A DNA stretch of 12,720 bases from an uncultured Clostridia bacterium (GTDB lineage: Bacteria; Bacillota; Clostridia; Oscillospirales; Ruminococcaceae): NCBI GenBank assembly GCA_947630315.1, contig CANRHA010000027.1:1-12720 (forward strand). Direction: 5' to 3'. Both the position numbers and the translations under genes were made by a program. Below the pieces are notes generated by a model. It ran no database searches and was not told where the DNA came from. It saw only the letters and a program-made list of their open reading frames with translations. Shown in pieces: positions 1-8,737 of this stretch (position 1 is the first letter of the stretch; each line of letters starts with the position of its first letter).

Positions 1-1038
1 GACGCTTCCGATCTAATGAGGTTCGGCGCGTCTTTGGGAACCGCTTTCGGCCCGAAACCCATAGTTATCGGCGGCAGCGGCCATATTTGGGAAGCCGCGG
101 CCCTCGGGATACGCTCGGCTGGAGTTTCGGTGTACCGCCTGAGCGGGGCGGCGTTCGGCGAAACGGTTCAGTGTTCGCGCAGGCTCGGCTGTTCATATTG
201 CCTCTTTGCCGGCGAATCATTAAGATTGATCTCTCCCGCCGCCGGCGAGCTTTCAAGGCAGGAGGAGCGCGCCGTCGAGCAGATTTTCAACCGCGGGAAT
301 TTCAGATCGTCCTTTAAACCCGCGCGGCTTATAAACGCCGAGGCCGAGCAGGAGATATATCTTGAAAAGCTCCGCGGGATACTCCCCGAAAAGCCGACCG
401 TCAGCGCCTCTCTCAGGACAGACGACCCCAGGGAGGCGGAGATCTTTTCGTCATGCGTAGGCGAATCGGAGGGCGAGGAGGTAATATTTTCCGTCGCCCG
501 CGACCGAACCACCGTTACCGCCCTTGCCGGCGGCGAGGTAATACCCTATGAAGATCTCACGGTGCTTTGCTGCCGCTATTGGTACTCCCGCCGCCGAAGC
601 GTCTGCCTGCCCAAGACCGCCCCGACCCTCTGCTACAGCCTTGCGCGGCAGAGCCGTTCGGGCGCGATAAAGGGCGGCGAGCTTTCCGCCTTCTGCCTTG
701 ACCCCATCGAGCTTTGCTTCACTGTCATACGCGCCGTATCGGACGGCGGCCTTACCCTCACCGAAGCCGTCGCCGCCCTGCCTAAGACGTTTTACACAAA
801 GCGGATCATAGAGACAAAATCGGGTCTTCCGAAAATTTTGCGCGAGGCGTTTCCGCAGGCTAAGGCGGGAGAGGATATATCCTTAGAAAGCGGCGGGGCG
901 AGGGGCGTTGTAAGCCCTCGGCGCAGCGGCAGGGGAATAAGCCTTTACGTCGAATCGGTCTCACAGGAGGCCGCCGAGGAGCTTTGCGCCGACATTGAGC
1001 GGAGGCTCAAAGAGCTTGACAAAGGCGGCGGAATGTAG
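1..1038 (+). CDS. Degenerate phosphohexomutase-like protein (5' end outside window)
   Basis: The frame is open from base 1 through a Met at 16 to TAG at 1036-1038, so the true start probably lies upstream; the family's N-terminal segment before the first helix is missing. Numbering from the Met at 16, the visible part follows the alpha-D-phosphohexomutase layout. Residues 5-92 resemble domain I (GASLGTAFG, then PIVIGGSG, then an AAALGIRSAGVSVY helix/strand). Residues 157-180 resemble the start of domain III, 220-262 its later part, and 298-335 the C-terminal domain. The active-site loops are changed. The TASHNP serine loop is replaced by a shorter LFAGES (63-68). The metal loop DGDxDR is SVARDR (159-164). 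The sugar loop GEESGH is GELSAF (221-226). The phosphate loop RPSGTEP is RRSGRGI (302-308). Domain II is reduced to about 40 residues. Catalysis of sugar-phosphate isomerisation is therefore unlikely. The family assignment is by motif memory, so moderately sure; the function is unknown. No frameshift is visible, so it looks like a maintained pseudoenzyme rather than a decaying gene. Confidence 0.62.
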   Translation, partial: DASDLMRFGASLGTAFGPKPIVIGGSGHIWEAAALGIRSAGVSVYRLSGAAFGETVQCSRRLGCSYCLFAGESLRLISPAAGELSRQEERAVEQIFNRGNFRSSFKPARLINAEAEQEIYLEKLRGILPEKPTVSASLRTDDPREAEIFSSCVGESEGEEVIFSVARDRTTVTALAGGEVIPYEDLTVLCCRYWYSRRRSVCLPKTAPTLCYSLARQSRSGAIKGGELSAFCLDPIELCFTVIRAVSDGGLTLTEAVAALPKTFYTKRIIETKSGLPKILREAFPQAKAGEDISLESGGARGVVSPRRSGRGISLYVESVSQEAAEELCADIERRLKELDKGGGM

Positions 1039-1044
1039 TAATAT
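1016..1044 (+). promoter_or_regulatory. Sigma-A type promoter for the rnj-ftsH gene run
   Basis: A perfect -35 box TTGACA (1016-1021) is followed by a 17-bp spacer and TAATAT (1039-1044, four of six matches to TATAAT). An overlapping TATTAT at 1042-1047 fits the -10 consensus better but gives a 20-bp spacer. The -35 lies inside the last codons of the upstream gene and the -10 starts just past its stop. Initiation near 1051 would give a leader of about 90 nt before the RNase J start. This is a sequence-pattern prediction only. Confidence 0.6.
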
Positions 1045-1072
1045 TATGTTGATGTAGTATGGGGGAATTTGC

Positions 1073-1125
1073 AGGAGAGCGTAAACGGCTGCCGCTGCTC
1101 CTATCCGCCGAACTAAAAATTTTTA
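1073..1125 (+). other. Leader hairpin and A/T palindrome ahead of RNase J
   Basis: In the predicted leader, AGGAG-AGCG (1073-1081) can pair with CGCT-G-CTCCT (1093-1102), leaving one bulged G and an 11-base loop. Twelve bases downstream lies the perfect palindrome TAAAAATTTTTA (1114-1125). The T tract is too far from the stem for a standard intrinsic terminator, so this is more likely a 5' UTR structure or a weak attenuator. No known riboswitch or T-box motif is recognisable. The RNase J ribosome-binding site (GAAAGGA, 1131-1137) lies outside the hairpin. Confidence 0.35.
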
Positions 1126-1141
1126 ACAACGAAAGGAACTT

Positions 1142-3112
<1,971 letters not shown>

Positions 3113-3130
3113 CCCGAATAGAACTCATGT

Positions 3131-3148
3131 AAAGGACTGATGACAATG
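3131..3148 (+). promoter_or_regulatory. SD sequence placing the gdpP start at 3146
   Basis: AAAGGA (3131-3136) is only three bases from the in-frame ATG at 3140 but nine bases from the ATG at 3146. The second spacing is far more usual and gives a normal MKKR membrane-protein N-terminus, so 3146 is preferred. Confidence 0.6.
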
Positions 3149-5092
3149 AAAAAGCGTCTTCAAATGCTGTATATACCCCTTGCCGTGCTTGCAGCCGTAT
3201 CGGTGGGGGCGGCAGTCGCATTTTACCTTGAGGGCCGCGTTATAACCGCAGCAGCCGCGGCAATAACGCTCATCTGCGTCATTGTCCTCTGCGTTATGGT
3301 CGCAATAATCGACCGCAACGTAATAAGATATGTAACGGGAATGGATACCTCCATCTCCCGTGTCATCCGCGAGGAATTTTACGATTACCCCGAGCCTATA
3401 CTTATAGCCGACGACGACGCCATAATAGTATGGTACAACCGCCGGTTCGAGGAGGATATCTTCGGCGAGGACAGGGTTTACGGCATACCCCTTTCCGAAC
3501 TTGTAGGCTCAAACTACACCAAAATCTATGCCGACGGCGGCGCCCAGGTGCGCTTATCCGACAAAGTATACCGCGTAAGCGCAAAGCGCGCCGAATGCGG
3601 GCTTTCAATAGTAAGCTTTATCGATATAACCGCTCACGCCGCCCTCGAGCAGGAATACAGGCTCTCAAAGAAAACGGTCATGATAATAGCCGTAGACAAC
3701 TACGAGGAGGTCATGCAGAACTCAAAGGAGAGCGACAAGACCAGCATACGGGTGCAGATCGAAAAGATGTTCGAGCGCTTTATCGAGAGCACCAACGGCA
3801 TTCTGCACAAGCTTTCAAACGACATGTTCTACTGCATAGTTGAGGAGCGCCACCTCGGCCCGATAATCGAGCGCAGGTTCGATATCCTCGATGAGGCGCG
3901 ATCTATAAGCCTCGGCGAGAGGGCGAGCGTTACGCTGTCCATAGGCGTTGGCAGGGGAGGAAAGACCCTTGCCGAGAGCGAGACCTTTGCCCGCCAGGCG
4001 CTTGATATGTGCCTCGGGCGCGGAGGAGATCAGGCCGCGGTAAAAACCGAGAACGGCTTTGAGTTCTTCGGAGGAATTTCAAAGGGCGTAGAAAAATCTG
4101 CCAAGGTAAAGACGAGGATAATCGCCAACGCTTTGAGAGAAATTGCCTTCGCCAGTCAGAACATCTACATAATGGGCCATAGGCTTGCAGATTTCGACTG
4201 CCTCGGGGCCTCTGTGGGGCTTTGCGGGGCGATGAGGAGCATGGGCAAGAATGCCTGGTGCGTCCTCGACCTTGAAAAGAACCTTTCCAAGTCGCTTATC
4301 GCCTATGTAAAGGAGAGATGCGGCGAGGATTACTTCAAGACGATCCCCGAGGCAAAATCGGAGTTTTCTGACAACGACCTGCTTATAATCTGCGACACTC
4401 ACAACCCCGATATCCTCGATTCTCAGGAGCTCTACGAGCAGGCCAAGCAGGTAGTTGTGGTAGACCATCACAGAAAGATGGTCCGCCATATCGACAACGC
4501 GGTGGTATTCTTCCATGAACCGTTCGCGTCCTCAGCCTGCGAGATGGCGACGGAGCTTATTCAGTACTTCGGCAGCGAATGCAAGATATCCGTAGCCGAG
4601 GCCGAGGCCCTGCTGTCGGGGATCATGCTCGACACCAAGAACTTTGTTATGCGCGCCGGCGCGAGGACCTTTGAGGCGGCGGCCTACCTTAAAAAGCTCG
4701 GCGCCGATACCGTTGCCGTAAAAAGGCTCTTTGCCGATTCTCTCGACACCTACCGCGAAAAGAGCATTCTTATACAGTCGGCAAAGCTTTTCCACGGCTG
4801 CGCCATAGCCACCACCGATTCGACAGCGCCGGAGCTAAGGCTTGCGGCCCCTCAGGCGGCAGACGAGCTTTTGGGGATAGTCGGCGTAAAGGCGTCCTTC
4901 GTGTTCTACAGAATGGACGACCTCTGCTACATATCCGCAAGGTCGATGGATTCCTTTAACGTTCAGCTTATTATGGAGGCCGTGGGCGGCGGAGGACATC
5001 AGACAATGGCGGGCGCTCAGCTTCCGCTGACGGTAGACGAGGCCGTCGAAAAGGTAAAAGAGGCTATTGAAGACTTTTTGGTAAAATCATAA
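3146..5092 (+). CDS. gdpP: Cyclic-di-AMP phosphodiesterase GdpP (DHH/DHHA1)
   Basis: GdpP is a membrane-anchored enzyme that hydrolyses c-di-AMP to pApA, affecting osmotic and cell-wall homeostasis. Numbering from the upstream ATG at 3140 (subtract two for the 3146 start), two hydrophobic helices cover about 11-30 and 34-57. A PAS-like domain spans about 82-165. A degenerate GGDEF domain spans about 176-312, with SNDMF (226-230) in the signature position and the family-typical ALDMCLGRGGDQ (287-298). The DHH phosphodiesterase domain follows, with His347, Asp351, Asp353, Asp419, the DHH triad 442-444 and Asp498. The DHHA1 domain near the end has GGGGH (616-620). All expected metal ligands are present, and the length matches the family. 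The next genes are rplI and dnaB, the same order as yybT-rplI-dnaC in B. subtilis, which supports the call. It has no separate visible promoter and is probably co-transcribed with rnj. Confidence 0.95.
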   Translation: MKKRLQMLYIPLAVLAAVSVGAAVAFYLEGRVITAAAAAITLICVIVLCVMVAIIDRNVIRYVTGMDTSISRVIREEFYDYPEPILIADDDAIIVWYNRRFEEDIFGEDRVYGIPLSELVGSNYTKIYADGGAQVRLSDKVYRVSAKRAECGLSIVSFIDITAHAALEQEYRLSKKTVMIIAVDNYEEVMQNSKESDKTSIRVQIEKMFERFIESTNGILHKLSNDMFYCIVEERHLGPIIERRFDILDEARSISLGERASVTLSIGVGRGGKTLAESETFARQALDMCLGRGGDQAAVKTENGFEFFGGISKGVEKSAKVKTRIIANALREIAFASQNIYIMGHRLADFDCLGASVGLCGAMRSMGKNAWCVLDLEKNLSKSLIAYVKERCGEDYFKTIPEAKSEFSDNDLLIICDTHNPDILDSQELYEQAKQVVVVDHHRKMVRHIDNAVVFFHEPFASSACEMATELIQYFGSECKISVAEAEALLSGIMLDTKNFVMRAGARTFEAAAYLKKLGADTVAVKRLFADSLDTYREKSILIQSAKLFHGCAIATTDSTAPELRLAAPQAADELLGIVGVKASFVFYRMDDLCYISARSMDSFNVQLIMEAVGGGGHQTMAGAQLPLTVDEAVEKVKEAIEDFLVKS

Positions 5093-5097
5093 TACAC

Positions 5098-5114
5098 AGG
5101 AGGAAATGACCGTG
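5098..5114 (+). promoter_or_regulatory. SD sequence placing the rplI start at GTG 5112
   Basis: AGGAGG (5098-5103) is two bases from the in-frame ATG at 5106 but eight bases from the GTG at 5112. Starting at the GTG also gives the conserved L9 N-terminus MKVIL, so the nearer ATG is probably not the start. Confidence 0.75.
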
Positions 5115-5561
5115 AAAGTTATACTTATTAAAGATGTAAAAGGCTCGGGCAAGGTCGGGGATATTTTAAACGTCGCCGACGGCTACGCGAGAAACTATCT
5201 GCTTGCAAAGGGGTTTGCAATTGAAGCTACCGCAAAGAACATAAACGATTTTGCCGGAAAGAAGGCCTCGGAGCAGCATAAGCTTGAGGTTGCAAAATCG
5301 GAAGCCGAGGCGGCGGCAAAAAAGCTTAACGGCGCGGTTTTAAAGGTAAAGGCCAAGGCCGGCGCAAACGGCAAGCTCTTCGGCTCGGTTACAAGCGCGA
5401 CCATCAGCGAGCTTATAAGCAAGCAGTTCGGCGAAAATATAGACAAGAAAAAGATAAACGTATTAAACGATATAAAGACCTACGGCGATCATTCCGTAGA
5501 GATAAGAATGACGCAGGGGATATCGGCAAAGCTCACCGTAAAGGTTGAACCGGAGGAATAA
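5112..5561 (+). CDS. rplI: 50S ribosomal protein L9
   Basis: L9 binds 23S rRNA at the base of the L1 stalk and helps limit frameshifting. Starting at GTG 5112, the protein is 149 residues, the usual family length. It opens with MKVILIKDVKGSGKVGD, followed by the N-domain signature GYARNYLLAKGFA (24-36). A long Lys/Ala/Glu-rich helix (about 41-75) links to the C-terminal domain (about 76-149, with GSVTS at 91-95). An in-frame ATG two codons upstream (5106) would add Met-Thr but is too close to the SD sequence and breaks the conserved N-terminus. It sits 19 bp after gdpP and 2 bp before dnaB, whose SD sequence lies inside the last rplI codons, so expression is tightly linked. Confidence 0.96.
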   Translation: MKVILIKDVKGSGKVGDILNVADGYARNYLLAKGFAIEATAKNINDFAGKKASEQHKLEVAKSEAEAAAKKLNGAVLKVKAKAGANGKLFGSVTSATISELISKQFGENIDKKKINVLNDIKTYGDHSVEIRMTQGISAKLTVKVEPEE

Positions 5562-5563
5562 AA

Positions 5564-6922
5564 ATGCCCGCTAACACACAGCTCTCGGCGAGCGATCTTA
5601 TAGGTCAGGAGCTGCCCTACAGCATAGAATCGGAGCAGGGGGTCATAGGCTCTCTGCTTATAAGCCCCGACAGCATATCGACCGCGCTTTTATATCTCAA
5701 GCCGGACAGCTTTTACAGCCCTCAGCACCGCGAGATCTTCTCGATTATTTTAAGAATGTTCACAAACGGCGTTCCCGCCGACGTCGTCACGGTCATCAAC
5801 GAGGCCGTTGCCGCTGGGGTGTTCGAGACGTCCGCCATGGCGAGGGCGTACCTCACCGGGGTGATGGAGAACGTTCCGTCGGTAAAAAATATCGAGAGCT
5901 ACTGCAAGATAGTTGAGGACAAGTACCTTCTGCGCTCGCTTATTGCGGCGTGTCAGGATATAACCGAGACGGCTCAGGCCGGGGGAACCTCGGCGAAGGA
6001 CCTCTTGGACCTTGCCGAGCAGAAGATATACGACATTCGCCAGGGCAAGGAGATAGAGGGTCTTACAAGGCTCAGCGAAATAATCGTCTCGGCATACGAC
6101 CGCATACAGAAGCTCTCGGGCGAGGACAAAGAGGAGTACCAGGGTTTAAGGACCGGCTACGCCCTTTTGGATACCGCCATATCGGGGCTGAACAAATCGG
6201 ACATGATAGTCGTTGCGGGAAGGCCCGGCTCGGGCAAGACCACCTTTGCGGTAAATATCGCCACAAACGTTGCAAAAAAGAATCCCAAGACCGAAATAGC
6301 CATCTTTTCGCTCGAAATGTCTAAGGAACAGCTTGCAACAAGAATGCTCTCGGCGGAATCTCTTATAACGAACACCAGCCTTACGAGCGGGCAGGTCTCG
6401 CCGGAGGATTGGATAAAGCTTGCAGAGGCGGCCGATTCTCTTTCGCAGATGAACATATACATCGACGACACCGCCGGCATAAATATTCCGCAGATAAAAG
6501 CGAAGCTCAGGAGAATGAAAAACCTCGGGCTTGTCGTTATAGATTATCTTCAGCTGATGGAATCGCCGAATATGCACAACAACCGCGTGACCGAGGTATC
6601 GGAGATAACAAGGCAGGTAAAGCTGATGGCAAAGGAGCTGAACGTTCCGGTTATACTTCTTTCCCAGCTAAACCGTTCGGTCGAATCGAGACAGGATCAC
6701 CGCCCGATGCCCTCAGACCTGCGCGAATCGGGTTCTATCGAGCAGGACGCCGACATTATACTGTTCATCTACCGCGAGGCGATGTACGACAAGCAGAACC
6801 CGAACCAATCGGCTGCGGAATGCATTATAGCAAAGAACAGGCACGGCTCTACCGGCACGGTAAACCTTGCATATCTGGGCGAATACACGCTGTTCAGAAG
6901 CGTAGACGCGAGGCACGAATGA
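5564..6922 (+). CDS. dnaB: Replicative DNA helicase DnaB (DnaC of Bacillus)
   Basis: This is the hexameric 5'-to-3' helicase that unwinds DNA at the replication fork and binds primase through its N-terminal domain. The 452-residue product has the helical N-terminal domain (about 17-115, beginning PYSIESEQGVIGSLL), a linker (about 140-190) and the RecA-like SF4 motor. Visible motor motifs are Walker A GRPGSGKT (219-226), Walker B VVIDYLQLM (324-332), the LLSQLNR sensor segment (365-371) and DLRESGSIEQDAD (385-397). There is no intein or insertion. The SD sequence GGAGG (5552-5556) lies seven bases before the ATG and overlaps the end of rplI. The stop codon overlaps the tilS start in an ATGA arrangement, which usually indicates translational coupling. 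Confidence 0.97.
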   Translation: MPANTQLSASDLIGQELPYSIESEQGVIGSLLISPDSISTALLYLKPDSFYSPQHREIFSIILRMFTNGVPADVVTVINEAVAAGVFETSAMARAYLTGVMENVPSVKNIESYCKIVEDKYLLRSLIAACQDITETAQAGGTSAKDLLDLAEQKIYDIRQGKEIEGLTRLSEIIVSAYDRIQKLSGEDKEEYQGLRTGYALLDTAISGLNKSDMIVVAGRPGSGKTTFAVNIATNVAKKNPKTEIAIFSLEMSKEQLATRMLSAESLITNTSLTSGQVSPEDWIKLAEAADSLSQMNIYIDDTAGINIPQIKAKLRRMKNLGLVVIDYLQLMESPNMHNNRVTEVSEITRQVKLMAKELNVPVILLSQLNRSVESRQDHRPMPSDLRESGSIEQDADIILFIYREAMYDKQNPNQSAAECIIAKNRHGSTGTVNLAYLGEYTLFRSVDARHE

Positions 6923-8214
6923 CGGATAAGGTTTTTTCGGCGATACAAGAACACAATATGCTCGGCGAGGGCGAGGCCGTTACCGTCGCCCTTTCGGGCG
7001 GGGCCGACAGCACAGCGCTGCTGTTGTGCCTGAAAGAACTCGGTTACGGCTGCCGGGCGGTTCATATTAACCACAACCTGCGCGGCGAGGAAGCTATGAG
7101 GGATCAGCATTTTTGCGAGGATCTCTGCGCCCGCCTCGGCATAGAGCTTAAGGTCATCAGCGCCGACGTAAAGGGCTACTGCAAAAGCCGGGGACTTTCG
7201 GCAGAACTCGGCGCCAGGGAGCTGAGGTACAAATATTTTGAGGATATCCCCGGGAAGATTGCGACCGCGCACACCCTTTCCGATTCGGTTGAAACGGCGT
7301 TGTTCAACCTCACCCGCGGCTGCGGAATAAAGGGCCTTACGGGCATACCGCCGGTCAGGGGAAAATTCATCCGCCCGCTTATAAACTGTACCCGCGCCGA
7401 CGTCGAAGCCTACCTGCGTTCAAGGGAACAGGGCTTTGTCACCGATTCCACCAACCTTGTGGCAGATTGTTCGCGAAACATCATCAGATTAAAGGTCATA
7501 CCCGAGCTTAAAAAAATCAACCCTGCGGCGGAGCAGAGCTTTTTGGCGGCGTTTTGCGCGCTACGCGAGGCCGACAGAATGATAGATTCAGAGGTCGAAA
7601 GGCTCTTAAAGCGCCGGGGAGACGAATACGACCTGACGGAATTTACCGACGGCGCGGCCTTTTCGAGGGCGGTCATAAAAATTTTGGAGGAGCAGAAAAT
7701 TGAGCCTTCAAAGGATAAAACCGACGCGCTTAAGGAGATAATATTAACCGGAGGAAAGATAAATCTCAAAAAGGGCATCTACGCCGAGGGAAAGGCCGGA
7801 AAACTTAGGTTTACCCGCGACACCGCGGCGCCCGAGCCGGTGAGGATAACTCTGAGGGAAAACGCCCCTCTTTGGGCGGCGGAGCTTACTGTCACAAAAA
7901 TTTCACCCTTTGATATATTTGATTTTAACAATGATGAGTTAAGATTTTTGATCGATGAGTCTAAAATGGCGGATATGTATACCGCCCGAACCTACCGCGG
8001 GAGCGAGCGCATAGCTCTTCCCAAGAGGGGATTCAGCAGCGAGATAAAAAAGCTTCTTACCGCCGAGAACCGCCCGTCGGCCGTCGTTATAGACGACGGA
8101 AAGGGCGCGGTGTTCGTTGAGGGCGTAGGCGTCGCCGAGAGGGTCTGCTGCGATGAAAAAACCGTATCGGCGTATAAAATAGACATAACAAAAAAGGAGA
8201 GGGAAAATGCCTGA
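6919..8214 (+). CDS. tilS: tRNA(Ile)-lysidine synthetase TilS
   Basis: TilS uses ATP and lysine to convert C34 of the AUA-reading tRNA-Ile to lysidine; this matters here because the genes use many ATA codons. The 431-residue product has the PP-loop SGGADST (26-32), HINHNLRGEEA (49-59), ELGARELRY (96-104), TAHTLSDSVET (116-126), RGCGIKGL (133-140) and DSTN (176-179). A C-terminal TilS domain follows, containing RTYRGSERIALP (357-368) and the VEGVGVAERV segment (400-409). In the adenylation-site region the common form is AHHxDDQxET, whereas this protein has AHTLSDSVET. I chose ATG 6919 because it gives the expected N-terminus, overlaps dnaB by 4 bp and has GAGG five bases upstream. The frame is open further upstream inside dnaB, but that extension resembles nothing in TilS. 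The stop overlaps the hpt start by 8 bp. Confidence 0.94.
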   Translation: MTDKVFSAIQEHNMLGEGEAVTVALSGGADSTALLLCLKELGYGCRAVHINHNLRGEEAMRDQHFCEDLCARLGIELKVISADVKGYCKSRGLSAELGARELRYKYFEDIPGKIATAHTLSDSVETALFNLTRGCGIKGLTGIPPVRGKFIRPLINCTRADVEAYLRSREQGFVTDSTNLVADCSRNIIRLKVIPELKKINPAAEQSFLAAFCALREADRMIDSEVERLLKRRGDEYDLTEFTDGAAFSRAVIKILEEQKIEPSKDKTDALKEIILTGGKINLKKGIYAEGKAGKLRFTRDTAAPEPVRITLRENAPLWAAELTVTKISPFDIFDFNNDELRFLIDESKMADMYTARTYRGSERIALPKRGFSSEIKKLLTAENRPSAVVIDDGKGAVFVEGVGVAERVCCDEKTVSAYKIDITKKERENA

Positions 8215-8725
8215 CAATGTAAAAATCATGATCCCGAAAGAGGAGATCGGGAAAAAAGTTGCCGAACTCGGAGCAAAGATAACCGAGGATTTTAAGGACC
8301 GCGACGTAATGCTGATTGGAGTTTTAAAAGGCTCGTTTATCTTTATGGCCGATCTCGTAAGGGCGATAAAGCTGCCGGTCGAGATGGACTTCATAAGCGC
8401 CAAGAGCTACAGCGGAACCACCACGACAGGGGTCGTGAACGTTAAGATGGACACCCACCTTGACATCGAGGGAAAAACCGTCATGCTGGTCGAAGATATT
8501 CTGGACACCGGCAAGACCCTCAGCGCGCTCAGGGAGACTATGTATTCAAGAGGCGCGCGCGATGTAAAAATAGTGACGTTTCTGGACAAGCCCGCACGCA
8601 GGACGGTCGACATAAAAGCCGACTACTGCTGCTATACTATAGAAGACCGCTTTGTCGTCGGATACGGGCTCGACTACAACGAACAGTACCGAAACCTTGA
8701 CTATATCGGCGAGGTTATTCTTTAA
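8207..8725 (+). CDS. hpt: Hypoxanthine(-guanine) phosphoribosyltransferase
   Basis: The enzyme salvages hypoxanthine, and usually guanine, to IMP and GMP using PRPP in the cytoplasm. The 172-residue product is the normal length for bacterial HPRT. Visible features are the LKGS loop (40-43), the SYSGTTTTG flexible loop (67-75), the PRPP-binding motif VEDILDTGKT (95-104), a DKPARR segment (127-132) contributing the base-contact lysine, and FVVGYGLDYNEQYRNL (149-164). The SD sequence AAGGAG (8194-8199) lies seven bases before the ATG and inside the tilS end. The tilS-hpt-ftsH order is the same as in B. subtilis (tilS-hprT-ftsH), which supports the assignment over other phosphoribosyltransferases. 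Confidence 0.96.
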   Translation: MPDNVKIMIPKEEIGKKVAELGAKITEDFKDRDVMLIGVLKGSFIFMADLVRAIKLPVEMDFISAKSYSGTTTTGVVNVKMDTHLDIEGKTVMLVEDILDTGKTLSALRETMYSRGARDVKIVTFLDKPARRTVDIKADYCCYTIEDRFVVGYGLDYNEQYRNLDYIGEVIL

Positions 8726-8737
8726 ATTCAGCCGAGG

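Noticed and set aside
1039..1141. Riboswitch or T-box in the rnj leader
   Set aside because: The leader is only about 90 nt, with one imperfect hairpin and no recognisable conserved riboswitch or T-box sequence.
3430..3843. Plus-strand 137-codon frame within gdpP
   Set aside because: It is an Arg-rich out-of-frame shadow overlapping the PAS and GGDEF regions of a clear GdpP frame.
6409..6918. Upstream extension of the TilS frame inside dnaB
   Set aside because: The frame is open but the added residues are Arg/Gly/Lys-rich noise from the dnaB third frame; TilS homology begins just after ATG 6919, which has proper spacing and coupling.
7900..7990. AT-rich pocket inside tilS as a possible internal promoter for hpt-ftsH
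   Set aside because: TTGATC followed about 20 bases later by TATGTA is a poor match in spacing and sequence, and the region encodes normal TilS C-domain residues.
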